Both the position numbers and the translations under genes were made by a program. DNA of 64,000 bases. Origin: Bradyrhizobiaceae bacterium (lineage in GTDB: Bacteria; Pseudomonadota; Alphaproteobacteria; Rhizobiales; Xanthobacteraceae). Below the pieces are notes generated by a model. That model was not told the origin of the DNA, did not search any database, and saw only the letters and a program-made list of their open reading frames with translations. Every line of letters begins with the position of its first letter. Position 1 is the stretch's first letter. The stretch spans positions 62,001 through 126,000 of the forward strand of contig CANKHA010000005.1 in assembly GCA_947481685.1 (NCBI GenBank). Reading direction: 5' to 3'. Positions 46,572 through 55,920 of this stretch are shown here, piece by piece.

Positions 46572-46583
46572 ATCGGTTTTGCC

Positions 46584-46748
46584 GTGGTTCAATGTCGAAA
46601 ATGTAAAGCACCCCTCACAAAAGTCGGCCCAACCGTAAAGGTGCCGACTTGTCCTTACTGTGGGGCGTACTACCCGCAAGGCTTCGGGCCTTTCTGGATA
46701 GTTTTGGCGGTGATGGCGGGATTACTTGCGCTGTGGGCGATAAGATGA
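46584..46748 (+). CDS. Unlisted 54-residue zinc-ribbon/transmembrane microprotein
   Basis: Reading from GTG at 46584 gives VVQCRKCKAPLTKVGP, then VPTCPYCGAYYPQGFGP, then a membrane helix FWIVLAVMAGLLALWAIR and TGA at 46746. Two CxxC pairs form a convincing treble-clef or ribbon, followed directly by one membrane span. The frame is the same as that of the preceding exported gene, only 12 bases after its TGA, so translation by re-initiation is plausible. No ribosome site is evident. Homologous microproteins are easily missed because of their length. Confidence 0.6.
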   Translation: MVQCRKCKAPLTKVGPTVKVPTCPYCGAYYPQGFGPFWIVLAVMAGLLALWAIR

Positions 46749-46780
46749 AGCCCACGGGAACGACTGCGCTCGAAGCGGGG

Positions 46781-46972
46781 TTAGCGTTCCTCCAACATCT
46801 TCCGCCCCGCCTGCGTCATTTCGTAAAGCACTTCGGAGATATTCACCGCAGTTGCGTTCACAAGCCCGGATTCGACCAGCTTTGACATGTCCGAGCCCGG
46901 CCGGGTACCGCCGTAAATGACCTCGCCCTTCTTGGTCAGCCTACGCAGAACATTCATTTCAGTTGGGGTCAT
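46781..46972 (-). CDS. Small hypothetical protein
   Basis: 63 residues. MTPTEMNVLRRLTKKGEVIY, SDMSKLVESGLVNATAVN and ISEVLYEMTQAGRKMLEER resemble a single winged-helix-like unit in which an unknown DNA-binding role would be possible. Weak ribosome site (AGAAGA). Codon usage is acceptable. Moderately likely to be a real gene. Confidence 0.5.
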   Translation of the reverse strand: MTPTEMNVLRRLTKKGEVIYGGTRPGSDMSKLVESGLVNATAVNISEVLYEMTQAGRKMLEER

Positions 46973-47117
46973 GTGAAAATCTTCTATGGCCAGCGGAATT
47001 GGCTTCGTGGCAGTCCGGCTGCATCTGCAGGACGGTTAAAAGGGGAGCGCATTCTTCCCATGGTCTTCCCAATGGAAGAAGCTGGGAAGAGGAAACATCA
47101 GAAGCCATTGGATTTGT

Positions 47118-47193
47118 TGGTGGGCGCGATGGGACTCGAACCCATGACCACCGGATTAAAAGTCAGGTGCTCTACCAACTGAGCTACGCGCCC
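47118..47193 (-). tRNA. tRNA-Lys (anticodon TTT)
   Basis: 76 bases including encoded CCA on the minus strand. Acceptor stem GGGCGCG / CGCGCCC, D-loop TAGCTCAGTTGGTAGAGCA, anticodon loop CTTTTAA with anticodon TTT reading AAA and AAG lysine codons, and T-arm GGGTTCGAGTCCC. All four stems pair. No other tRNA is adjacent. Confidence 0.97.
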
Positions 47194-47351
47194 GCCCGGA
47201 GGCTGTTTAGGGGCGGTCCGGGATGGGGTCAATAGCGGGGCGGAAATGCCTCTGAATTATCGATTTCGACTCGAATTTGCCCTGAATTAGGCCACCGGCC
47301 AAGGCCGGATTTTGCTACACTTGGCGCTTCGCACCAGCGCAAGAGTTTGCA

Positions 47352-48521
47352 ATGCCGATCAATAACCGCGTCGCCGCCATGCAGGGTGAAATCACCGAAT
47401 GGCGGCGCGACATCCACGCCAATCCGGAGCTGCTCTACGACGTGCACCGCACCGCCGCCAGCGTGGCCGAGAAGCTGCGTGCCTTCGGCTGCGATGATGT
47501 CGTCACCGGTCTCGGCCGGACCGGGGTGGTCGGGCTGATCCGCGGCAATCGTCCCGGCAATGGCGAGCACGTCATCGGGTTGCGCGCCGACATGGATGCG
47601 CTGCCGATAGAGGAAGCCACCGGCGCGGCTTATGCCTCGAAGAATGCCGGGAAGATGCATGCCTGCGGCCATGACGGCCACACCGCCATGCTGCTGGGCG
47701 CTGCGAAGTATCTCGCGGAGACGCGCAACTTCGCCGGCACCGCGGCATTGATTTTTCAGCCGGCGGAGGAAGGCGGCGCGGGCGCGCGGGCCATGATCGC
47801 CGACGGCCTGATGGACAAATTCCGGATCGAGGAAGTCTACGGCATGCATAACCTGCCCGGCTTGCCGGTTGGGCAATTCGCGATCCGCCCCGGCGCGGTG
47901 ATGGCCGCGACCGATACCGTCATCATCGATATCGAAGGCAAGGGCGGCCACGCGGCCTGGCCCAATCACACCATCGATCCGGTGCTGGTCGGTGCCCAGA
48001 TCGTCGCCCAGGCGCAGTCGATCGTGGCGCGCAGTGTCGATCCGCTGGAAGCCGCGGTGATCTCGATCTGCGTGTTTCAGGCGGGCTCCGCCATCAATAT
48101 CATTCCGCAGACTGCGCAGTTGCGCGGAACCGCGCGCAGCTTCAAGCCGGAGGTGCGCGATCTGCTGGAGAAGCGGCTGCGCGAATTGGTGGAACACACC
48201 GCGCAGGCGCATGGCGCCAGGGCGACGCTGACCTACCGGCGCGGCTATCCGGTGACGCATAATCACGAGGAGCAGACGGCGTTCGCCGCGTCCGTTGCAA
48301 AGGAAATTGCCGGCAACGATCGCGTCGATACCAACACGCCGCCGATGATGGGGGCGGAGGATTTCTCTTACATGCTGGAAGCGCGTCCTGGTGCTTTCAT
48401 CTTTGTCGGCAACGGCGACACCGCGGGCCTCCATAACCCGGCCTACGACTTCAACGACGAGGCGATCCCGACCGGCACGTCCTATTGGGTGAAACTGGTC
48501 GAGACCAAGCTCGCGGGATAG
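47352..48521 (+). CDS. M20-family amidohydrolase (hippurate hydrolase/aminoacylase type)
   Basis: 389 residues. The metal-binding sites are in RADMDALPIEE, GKMHACGHDGHTAMLLGAA, and FQPAEEGGAGARAMI (Glu-Glu), with a C-terminal MMGAEDFSYM. An intact dimerisation domain lies in the middle (about 185-295, GGHAAWPNHTIDPVLVGAQIV). Hydrolyses N-acyl amino acids or related amides in the cytoplasm; specific substrate unknown. Single gene, ended by a strong terminator before the converging aldehyde dehydrogenase. Confidence 0.93.
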   Translation: MPINNRVAAMQGEITEWRRDIHANPELLYDVHRTAASVAEKLRAFGCDDVVTGLGRTGVVGLIRGNRPGNGEHVIGLRADMDALPIEEATGAAYASKNAGKMHACGHDGHTAMLLGAAKYLAETRNFAGTAALIFQPAEEGGAGARAMIADGLMDKFRIEEVYGMHNLPGLPVGQFAIRPGAVMAATDTVIIDIEGKGGHAAWPNHTIDPVLVGAQIVAQAQSIVARSVDPLEAAVISICVFQAGSAINIIPQTAQLRGTARSFKPEVRDLLEKRLRELVEHTAQAHGARATLTYRRGYPVTHNHEEQTAFAASVAKEIAGNDRVDTNTPPMMGAEDFSYMLEARPGAFIFVGNGDTAGLHNPAYDFNDEAIPTGTSYWVKLVETKLAG

Positions 48522-48524
48522 CAA

Positions 48525-48551
48525 AAAGGCCGGGCATAACCCGGCCTTTTC
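48525..48551. terminator. Bidirectional terminator
   Basis: AAAAGGCCGGG pairs with CCCGGCCTTTT around CATAA, 11 pairs, between the M20 hydrolase and the opposing aldehyde dehydrogenase. Confidence 0.88.
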
Positions 48552-48572
48552 ATTTCGACTACTCAGAAAAAA

Positions 48573-50057
48573 TTACAGCGCGATCGCGATGTTCTTGACA
48601 TGGGTGTTCGAGAGCATTTCCTCGATCACCTTGTCGCGGCCGTAGCCCGACTGTTTCATGCCGCCGTAAGGCGTACCGAGCGCCTGACCGCCGGCGGTGT
48701 TAACCCAGACATAGCCGGAATCGATCCGCCGGGCGGCCTTGAGGGCCGTCGAGATGTTCTGGGAGAAGACCGCGCCGGTGAGGCCGTATTCGACGGCGTT
48801 GACGTCGGCGAGCATCTTCTCCTCGTCGGACCACTTCATTACCGAGAGGATCGGTCCGAACACTTCCTCGTTGGCGATGCGCATGTCCTGGGTCACGTCG
48901 GCGAACACCGTCGGCTCAAAGAAGAAGCCGCCCTTGAGCTTCGGATCGTCCGAAGGCTTTCCGCCGGTCATCAGTTTGGCGCCGTCCTTCTTGGCGATCT
49001 CGACATAGGAGAGCACCTTGTCGAACTGAGCCTTGGAGATCAGCGCGCCCATCTTGCAGTCTTCGTCGAGCGGGTTGCCCGGCTTGATCTTCGAGATGCC
49101 CTCAACCACCGCCTTGAGCACCTCGTCGTAGACGCTCTCATGCACCATCAGGCGCGACATCGATCCGCAGGACTGACCGCACCAGGAGAAGTTCATGCCG
49201 GAGATGGCGAACTTGATGGCCTTCTTGATATCGGCGTCGGGGTAAACGATCAGCGCGTTTTTGCCGCCAAGCTCGAGCTCGACATGCTTGAGACGGTCTG
49301 CTGCGCCCTTGGCGATCGCGCGCCCGGTTGCCGGGCTGCCGACGAGCGACATCTTGGCGATCAGCGGATGCGCGACCATCGCCTGGCCGCACTCGACACC
49401 GCCCGACACCACGTTGACCACGCCGGGCGGCAAGATGCCGTCGATAAGCTCCATCAGGCGATAGGCGGAGAGCGGCGCCTGATAAGCGGCTTTCACCACC
49501 AACGTGCAGCCAGCGCCTAGCGCCGCGCCGAACTTGGCTGCGGTGAAGGCGAAAGGATGGTTGTAGGCGACGATGCGGCCGATGACGCCGATCGGAATGC
49601 GTTCGGTGACGTTAAACATGTCTGGGCCGAGCGGCACGTTATTGCCGTGCATTTGCAGAACGAGGCCGGCGAAGTAGTCGATTGCGGCGGCGGCGTTGGT
49701 GATGTCACGGCGCAGCGCGGAGATCGGGTTGCCGCAGTTTAGCGAGTCGATCAGCGCGAATTCCTCGGCATTGGCGCGGATGACGGCGGAAACCTTGCGC
49801 ATCAGCGCGGCGCGGTCGGTTGGCTTTACGTTGCGCCATTCCAGGAACGCCTTGTGAGCGGCCTTGGCGGCAGCATCGATGTCGGCGGCGTTGGCATTCG
49901 GCGCATTGCCAAGGCTCTCGCCGGTCGCGGGGTTGATGGTTTCGGCATAGCCGCCCTGGGGCTTAACCCACTGGCCGCCGATATAGAGGTCACGGTGGGT
50001 GGGAAGCGGCGAGCGGCCCTTCGTATCTGCTGAATCGCGAAGCGCTGAAACCGTCAT
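48573..50057 (-). CDS. NAD(P)-dependent aldehyde dehydrogenase
   Basis: 494 residues, full length for the ALDH superfamily, with GGGAGGAAGAA ahead of ATG. The coenzyme segment LVGSPATGRAIAKGAADRL, catalytic Glu in HVELELGGKNALIVYPDADI, and the nucleophile Cys in WCGQSCGSMSRL are in place, then EEVFGPILSVMKW. The Cys motif differs slightly from the betaine-aldehyde dehydrogenase form GQxCxAxxR by the Gly-Ser after it. Oxidises aldehydes to acids; the physiological substrate cannot be told from sequence. Divergence to other genes is clean, with no operon partner. Confidence 0.93.
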   Translation of the reverse strand: MTVSALRDSADTKGRSPLPTHRDLYIGGQWVKPQGGYAETINPATGESLGNAPNANAADIDAAAKAAHKAFLEWRNVKPTDRAALMRKVSAVIRANAEEFALIDSLNCGNPISALRRDITNAAAAIDYFAGLVLQMHGNNVPLGPDMFNVTERIPIGVIGRIVAYNHPFAFTAAKFGAALGAGCTLVVKAAYQAPLSAYRLMELIDGILPPGVVNVVSGGVECGQAMVAHPLIAKMSLVGSPATGRAIAKGAADRLKHVELELGGKNALIVYPDADIKKAIKFAISGMNFSWCGQSCGSMSRLMVHESVYDEVLKAVVEGISKIKPGNPLDEDCKMGALISKAQFDKVLSYVEIAKKDGAKLMTGGKPSDDPKLKGGFFFEPTVFADVTQDMRIANEEVFGPILSVMKWSDEEKMLADVNAVEYGLTGAVFSQNISTALKAARRIDSGYVWVNTAGGQALGTPYGGMKQSGYGRDKVIEEMLSNTHVKNIAIAL

Positions 50058-50208
50058 TTTCTTCCTCCCTTGGTGATGAACCGCGGGACCTTAAGGCGCG
50101 GCGGCACACATGACAATGCGTCGCCATCACGGGGTCAGGAGGAAGAAAAACGATAGTTTTTCGCGCAATCTTGCGGCGAACCCGTTTCCCACTTCGCCGG
50201 ACTGCGCT

Positions 50209-53010
50209 CTAGGGTTGCTGCGCGGTCTCCACGACTTTATCCGCGGGCACCGATACCGAAATATCGGACACGCGGGCCACCTGTGCCGGCCGACGGGTGA
50301 ACAGTTCCGCCGTGCGGGTCTCAAGGCTGCGCCAATAGGCAAACTCGTTGAGCTTGGTCGCCTCGACCGTCGCAATAATGACTGCCGCGATGAAGGGAAG
50401 GCTCTGTACCACCAGCACAGCGGCAAATAGGTTGATCTCGCGCACTTCTTTATAGTTGGTCGCGACGAGGATAACCGCGCCAGCCAGCAACAGGCTGGCA
50501 AGCACCGCTTCCCAGAACGCTGGGAAGTCGGGGCCACGCTTGCCTTTGCCGCCCTTGGCGGTGCGCACGAAGGGCAGGTGGTCCCAGATCAGGCCGGCCG
50601 TGACGGCGCGCGCCACAGTCCACTGCACCGACATCGCGGCGAACATGGTGGCGAACAACTGGCTTGGTGAAATTTTCACCCGCAGGCGGTAGAGCGCGGC
50701 AAAATGGACGAGCGAAATGGCGAAGGACGCCAGGATCGGAATCGTCAGGATGGTGTCGGGAATGGCGATGCCGGAGAAGGCAACGAACGGCACCCAGATC
50801 AGGTTGAGGATGGCCACCAGCACGCCGATGCTTTCGGCGCCCAGCCAGTTCAGCCAGCCAAGACCGAATTCACGCTTCTGCTCGCGCGTCAGCATGCTTG
50901 CGCCCGGCAGGAACCGGCGCCAGTGCTTCTTGACGATCTGGAAGCCGCCGTAGGCCCAGCGATGACGCTGCTTCTTGTAGGCTTCGAACGTGTCGGGCAG
51001 CAGGCCGTGGCCGTAACGGCGGTTGGTGTAATGCGCGAGCCAGCCGTTCTCGAGAATGCTCAAGCCGAGATCGGTGTCTTCGCAAATCGTGTCGCTCGAC
51101 CATCCACCGGCCTGCTCAAGCGCAGTACGGCGCACCAGACACATCGTGCCGTGCACGATGATGGCATTGACCTCGTTGCGCTGGACCATGCCGATGTCGA
51201 AGAAGCCGGCATATTCGCCGTTCATCGCATGGTGGATCACACTGCGGTCGCCGTCGCGATGATCCTGTGGCGCTTGCACCAAGCCAACCTTGGGATCGGC
51301 GAACAGCGGCGTGAGATCCTTCAGCCAGTCCGGCTGCACGGCGTAATCGGCGTCGATGATGCCGATCACTTCCGCATCCGGCGCGGTGTGGGAGAGGGCG
51401 AGCCGGAGCGCACCAGCCTTGAAGCCCTGCAGGTTCTCGGCATTGATGAACTTGAAGCGTTCGCCAAGCGCCAGGCAATGCTCCTGGATCGGGAGCCAGT
51501 AGGCCGGATCCGGCGTGTTGTTGATCACGACGATGCATTCGAAATTCGCATAGTCGAGGCGCGCAACGGAATCGAGCGTCGCCTTCAGCATTTCCGGCGG
51601 CTCGAAGTAAGCCGGGATGTGGATCGAAACCTTCGGCGCGATGCCTTGCACGTCCGGCACGATCGACGGCGAGGGGGCAAGCGCCAGCCGGCGCGGCTTG
51701 CGGCCGAAAGCAATGGCGGCGATGTCATCCACGCGCGCGAAGGCGATGGCGACGAGCGGCATCAACAGCACCAGTCCAAGCCCGAGCGCGAAAGCGGCGC
51801 CGGGAACGAAGTAATGCTTGTCCCAGAATGAGAAGACAATCGCGAACCACGCGCCGACAACATTAGCGGCTGCAGCCAGCGTCACGGCCTGCGGCACTGT
51901 AGGCGTGCGCAACGCGAGGATTGGCAGCGAGAAGAGGAAGGCGAGCAGGATCGCGAGACCCGCGAGCTTGTAATGGTCGGGATCGCCGACCGGGCCGCTC
52001 CAGGCAAACTTCGGCTGCCGGTTGGCATCGAACAGACCCCAGTAAGCACCGACGCCGCCTTCGATCGCGACCTTCCATGGCTGGTCGATCGCTTCGACGA
52101 TGTTGTAGTCGATGCCATAGGCATCCGCGCGCGCAACGAAATCGCGCAGGATGACAGCTTGCTCGGTGCGGCCGGGGTTGGCCAGTTTCATGTTGTAACC
52201 GCCGCTCGGCCAGCCGAACTCGGCGATGACAATGCGCTTGCCGGGATAGAGCCGGCGCAGCGTATCGTAACCACCAATGGCGGCATCGACGGCAGCTTTA
52301 TCGGATACGCCTTCCCAGTAAGGCAAGATGTGGACGGCGATGTAGTCGACCGCCGACACCAGTTCCGGATGATCGCGCCACACGCTCCAGATTTCACCGG
52401 TGGTGACAGGCACGGGGCTCTGACGCTTCACGCGCTGGATCATCTTGATCAGGCGTTCGACTGCCATCGACTGTTTCGCGGCGGCAAGCTTCTTGGGCTC
52501 GGTCCCGGCGCGAAGGAGCGAAGCTTTCTCCTCGCTGGTAATGTCTTCGTCGGACGGCTCAAGTTCGCCGCGGAAGATCGTTTCGTTGCCGACCACGATG
52601 CCGTTGACGTTGTTGTAGCGCTTGGCGAGATCGACCGCGTTGCGAATCTCACGCTCGTTGCGCGTGGCTGCAAGCCCCGCAGGCGTATCCGCCTTCTCGG
52701 GTTTGCCGATCCAGGCGCCGACATTGACCTTGAGACCCTGTTCAGCGGCCGCAGCCGGGATCAGTTCGGCACCGTTCGTCGCAGAATAGGTACGGATGGC
52801 GCGCGTGTATGGCGCCAGCAGATTCATGTCGCTGCGAATCTGGTTGATATCGGCAGTGGCGTTTTCGCCGGCCGACTTGTTGGATGGGTCGTATGAAAGA
52901 CTGTTGAGCTGCGCCCCGTAATTAGGCGCTGCTGTTTTGTTGCCCGCTAAAGCCCAAATACCGGCATGCACGCAAGCAACAAGCGCGATGACAGCAACTA
53001 CGGTGCGCAT
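50209..53010 (-). CDS. ndvB: Cyclic beta-1,3/1,6-glucan synthase: GH17-like domain fused to processive GT2 (NdvB type)
   Basis: 933 residues from ATG at 53010 (GTG at 53025 also in frame), about 102 kDa. Order: N-terminal membrane helix, GH17-like domain (about 30-340) with acid/base Glu in GIVVGNETIFRGE and nucleophile Glu in RIVIAEFGWPSGG, membrane helices (about 355-425), a GT2 domain (about 455-715) with IDADYAVQPDWLKD, CEDTDLGLSILENGW and KKQRHRWAYGG, then four membrane helices. This is the NdvB architecture of Bradyrhizobium that makes cyclic beta-(1,3),(1,6)-glucans for osmotic adaptation and host interaction. Family assignment rests on my recognition of the architecture. Confidence 0.85.
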   Translation of the reverse strand: MRTVVAVIALVACVHAGIWALAGNKTAAPNYGAQLNSLSYDPSNKSAGENATADINQIRSDMNLLAPYTRAIRTYSATNGAELIPAAAAEQGLKVNVGAWIGKPEKADTPAGLAATRNEREIRNAVDLAKRYNNVNGIVVGNETIFRGELEPSDEDITSEEKASLLRAGTEPKKLAAAKQSMAVERLIKMIQRVKRQSPVPVTTGEIWSVWRDHPELVSAVDYIAVHILPYWEGVSDKAAVDAAIGGYDTLRRLYPGKRIVIAEFGWPSGGYNMKLANPGRTEQAVILRDFVARADAYGIDYNIVEAIDQPWKVAIEGGVGAYWGLFDANRQPKFAWSGPVGDPDHYKLAGLAILLAFLFSLPILALRTPTVPQAVTLAAAANVVGAWFAIVFSFWDKHYFVPGAAFALGLGLVLLMPLVAIAFARVDDIAAIAFGRKPRRLALAPSPSIVPDVQGIAPKVSIHIPAYFEPPEMLKATLDSVARLDYANFECIVVINNTPDPAYWLPIQEHCLALGERFKFINAENLQGFKAGALRLALSHTAPDAEVIGIIDADYAVQPDWLKDLTPLFADPKVGLVQAPQDHRDGDRSVIHHAMNGEYAGFFDIGMVQRNEVNAIIVHGTMCLVRRTALEQAGGWSSDTICEDTDLGLSILENGWLAHYTNRRYGHGLLPDTFEAYKKQRHRWAYGGFQIVKKHWRRFLPGASMLTREQKREFGLGWLNWLGAESIGVLVAILNLIWVPFVAFSGIAIPDTILTIPILASFAISLVHFAALYRLRVKISPSQLFATMFAAMSVQWTVARAVTAGLIWDHLPFVRTAKGGKGKRGPDFPAFWEAVLASLLLAGAVILVATNYKEVREINLFAAVLVVQSLPFIAAVIIATVEATKLNEFAYWRSLETRTAELFTRRPAQVARVSDISVSVPADKVVETAQQP

Positions 53011-53242
53011 GGAATCCAACACCAAAACGGGGCAGGGAAACGGACCCGAACCCGTCCCCTAGGTTCGACCGGAAGAAGCTGCCGATATCAACTTATCGCA
53101 GCGACCGTATGTGGAGCAAGTAATTGCGTTGGGATGGCGAATTAAGGGCGGCTACCGGCTCTTATGCATTAAATAAGTGATAGCTAGATGACCGGCCATT
53201 CATTCGTGCCAAAACGCATTTCTATGCCCACTGACCGAACGC

Positions 53243-53719
53243 TCAGCGCTTCACCGGGTTCCCGACGGTCGCTGCCGGGGCTTCCTGTGCGGTGGCGGCT
53301 CCGGGATTGATCCAGCACGCATGGACGCGCGAGTTGAGCGTGTCGGCCGCCTTGGTATCGAAGGGGCCCTGGCGCACCAGGCAGCGATAGGTCGCCTGGA
53401 TATGGTTGGCCGGGCAGCCGAACCGGTCATAGAGATCGAGGTGCCGGAAGGCGGTATCGAGGTCGTCCTGCCAAAGCCATCGCACTACCCGCCGTCCGAG
53501 CCAGACGCATTCCGCATTGCCGGCCGGAGCGCTCAGGGCGGCTGCAGCCTCGGCTAACTCATCGGTTTTTGGAGCGCTTTTGGCGCTATCGGTCGGGTTG
53601 CCGACCTGTTGGCCTGGCGGCTTCAGCTCCCCGCTTTGGGCGAGGGCAGGCAGCACCGAAAAGGACAAAGCTGCCGCACAGAGCGCGGCGGGGACTAAAC
53701 GCTGAAAGAAACTCATCAT
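53243..53719 (-). CDS. Small exported beta-1,3/1,6-glucan biosynthesis-type protein
   Basis: 158 residues with signal peptide LVPAALCAAALSFSVLPALA. After a low-complexity linker, the domain has NAECVWLGRRVVRWLWQDDL, AFRHLDLYDRFGCPANHIQA and YRCLVRQGPFDTK, with four conserved cysteines. Proteins of this pattern are annotated in Bradyrhizobium as beta-1,3/beta-1,6-glucan biosynthesis proteins. Located between the NdvB-type synthase and the NdvC-type glucosidase homologue, so probably a periplasmic factor of that pathway. Confidence 0.75.
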   Translation of the reverse strand: MMSFFQRLVPAALCAAALSFSVLPALAQSGELKPPGQQVGNPTDSAKSAPKTDELAEAAAALSAPAGNAECVWLGRRVVRWLWQDDLDTAFRHLDLYDRFGCPANHIQATYRCLVRQGPFDTKAADTLNSRVHACWINPGAATAQEAPAATVGNPVKR

Positions 53720-53934
53720 TCGCTTTGCTTGCTAGACGCCACCCAGACGAACGGTCACCTGCGCATCAGATTCCGACAGGAATACGACGAATGGCGAACC
53801 GGCCGCCGATGCTGCAACTTTGGACGGAAGTCCTTTGTCTTGTCCAGCACCGTTCATACTCTTGATTAAGGACGGCGCCTTTGGCACGGGTTGTTGCAGC
53901 CGGGCGGCATCCGGATTCTCGGTCAGGAGCGCGG

Positions 53935-55530
53935 ATGCGCCTTCCCCTCGCGTTATTTGCGGTTTTAGCGGCGGCGATCTTCGCCGGCTGGGCCTGGCTG
54001 GTCGCGCCGGTCGCTATGCCGGCATCGCCCCTGGCCGCCGGCGAAAAGCTCCCGTGCGTTTCCTATGCGCCATTTCGTCCCGGTCAGTCCCCCTTCGATC
54101 CGGCGACCCGGATCGATCCCCGGCAAATCGACGAGGATCTGGCGCTGTTGGCCCCCGTGACCCAGTGCGTCCGGACCTATTCGACCGATTTCGGCCTCGA
54201 CCATGTCCCGGAAATCGCCAAGCGCTACGGTCTGAAGGTCATTCAGGGGTTGTGGCTCTCGGGGGAGGCCGAGAAGAACCGCATCCAGGTCCAAACCGCG
54301 ATCGATCTGGCCAAGCGCTATCCCGACGTCATCACGGCGGTGGTGGTTGGCAACGAAGTCCTTTTGCGCGGGGAAATGGCCCCTGCGGAGCTCCTCAACA
54401 CCATCCGGACGGTGAAATCCCAGGTGGCGCCGGTGAAGGTTACCTACGCCGATGTCTGGGAATTCTGGCTGCGTAACCGGGCCCTGCTGGACGGGGTGGA
54501 TTTCGTCACCATCCATATCCTTCCGTATTGGGAGGACTTTCCAATCCCGGCGAACAACGCCGGAGCCCATATCGACGCTATCCGGAAGCAGGTCGCGGAT
54601 GCTTTCCCTGACAAGGAAATCCTGATCGGGGAAACCGGCTGGCCGAGCGCCGGGCGGATGCGGGAAGGCGCGTTGCCATCGCCGGTGAGCCAGGCTCGCG
54701 TGATGCACGACGTTCTGACCTTGGCGAAGCGGCAGAACTATCGGGTCAATCTGATCGAAGCCTTCGACCAGCCGTGGAAGCGGCTGCTGGAAGGCACGGT
54801 CGGCGGCCATTGGGGTTTGCTGGATGCGGGCGACCGGCAGGTCAAATTTCACTGGGGCCAGGCGGTATCGAACCACCCGTTCTGGATCTGGCAGGCGATT
54901 GGTGGCGTGGCGCTGGTCTTTCTGACCTTTGTGGTGGCGCAGGCGAGCGCCAGCAGGCGACTGCTGTCGAAAGACTGGCTGGCCATTGCGGCAATTGCCC
55001 TTGCACCTGGGCTCTTTGCTGGATGGGCGGTTGCCAATGTCCCGCTGGAAAGCCTCGGGCTTGGCGGATGGACACGCTCGTTGGCGCTTGCGGCCGTTGC
55101 GCTTGCGGCGCCGATCTTGGCTGCGGTTGCCGTGGCGCGCGATATTTCCATTCCCGCGTTCGCGCAGGTGCTGGCGCAATCATCCGAGCGCCTGCGGGAT
55201 TTGCCTGCGCTCGCACTCGGTGCGGTCATGATTGCGGTTGGCCTGCTTGCAACGGAACGCGCTCTCATTCTGACCTTCAACCCTCGCTACATCGATTTCG
55301 CTTTTGCACCGCTGACGGCGGCAATCGCGCCGTTTCTTGTACTGGCTTTGCTGCGCCCATCGGCCGGCATGCGCGGCACAGCCGAAGCCGTGATGGCGGG
55401 CGTCTTGGGCATTTGCGCGATTTATATCGCCTTCAACGAGAGCTTCGCGAACTGGCAGGCGTTGTGGTGTTGCGCGGCGTTGCTCGCTCTCGCGTTTACG
55501 CTGCTGCGCTCGCGGGCCGCGCCAGGCTGA
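53935..55530 (+). CDS. ndvC: NdvC-type GH17-like membrane protein of glucan synthesis
   Basis: 531 residues from ATG at 53935 with CAGGAG upstream. Membrane helix (about 4-24), then a GH17-like domain (about 40-310) with acid/base Glu in AVVVGNEVLLRGEMAP and nucleophile Glu in ILIGETGWPSAGR, homologous to the N-terminal half of the NdvB-type protein nearby. The C-terminal third has about six membrane helices. In Bradyrhizobium such proteins (NdvC) are required for the beta-1,6 linkages of cyclic glucan. Divergent from the ndvB-type gene and overlapping the next gene by 35 bases at its 3' end. Confidence 0.82.
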   Translation: MRLPLALFAVLAAAIFAGWAWLVAPVAMPASPLAAGEKLPCVSYAPFRPGQSPFDPATRIDPRQIDEDLALLAPVTQCVRTYSTDFGLDHVPEIAKRYGLKVIQGLWLSGEAEKNRIQVQTAIDLAKRYPDVITAVVVGNEVLLRGEMAPAELLNTIRTVKSQVAPVKVTYADVWEFWLRNRALLDGVDFVTIHILPYWEDFPIPANNAGAHIDAIRKQVADAFPDKEILIGETGWPSAGRMREGALPSPVSQARVMHDVLTLAKRQNYRVNLIEAFDQPWKRLLEGTVGGHWGLLDAGDRQVKFHWGQAVSNHPFWIWQAIGGVALVFLTFVVAQASASRRLLSKDWLAIAAIALAPGLFAGWAVANVPLESLGLGGWTRSLALAAVALAAPILAAVAVARDISIPAFAQVLAQSSERLRDLPALALGAVMIAVGLLATERALILTFNPRYIDFAFAPLTAAIAPFLVLALLRPSAGMRGTAEAVMAGVLGICAIYIAFNESFANWQALWCCAALLALAFTLLRSRAAPG

Positions 55531-55876
55531 GGATCAACAGTGCCACGGCAAAAGCCGAAAGCGTGACGTTGTAGAGAACAATGCCAAGACCGGCGAAGGC
55601 CAATGCAACGGCGAACAGCACGATCGATGGTCGCACCAGATTGAGCATCGCGACTGCGAGCGCGACGACGCCGAAGACCGAGTTTTGAAACAAGGTCGTC
55701 GCGGTCTTGCGTGCGAGACAGAGCCATGTGTCGAGGCCCGCATGACACGAAAGTGCGAACCCTGGCATCTCGATTGCAAGATAGCGCAAATAAAGCGCGT
55801 AGCCGACGGACACAAAACCAACGACGATGAGCCAATTGGCCTGCCGCGCGGTGGGCTGGAATAAGCGTTGTTGCAT
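55496..55876 (-). CDS. Small four-helix membrane protein overlapping ndvC
   Basis: 126 residues, ATG at 55876. Four predicted membrane helices (about 13-33, 64-80, 84-102, 104-120) with a short cysteine-containing loop (FALSCHAGLDTWLCLARKTA) between the first and second. The loop placement (two cysteines, likely extracytoplasmic) is reminiscent of small quinone-linked or vitamin K epoxide-type proteins but is not diagnostic. Family not recognised. Its 3' end overlaps the ndvC-type gene in antisense. Confidence 0.65.
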   Translation of the reverse strand: MQQRLFQPTARQANWLIVVGFVSVGYALYLRYLAIEMPGFALSCHAGLDTWLCLARKTATTLFQNSVFGVVALAVAMLNLVRPSIVLFAVALAFAGLGIVLYNVTLSAFAVALLILSLARPASAAA

Positions 55877-55920
55877 CGGGCGAATATGCAGCGTGCAGCA
55901 CGATGCTGCAACCGTAAGAC

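Noticed and set aside
46569-46583. TGA between exported gene and zinc-ribbon ORF as a selenocysteine codon or fusion
   Set aside because: There is no SECIS-like hairpin, and a signal-peptide protein joined to a cytosolic zinc ribbon and C-terminal helix makes no clear domain sense.
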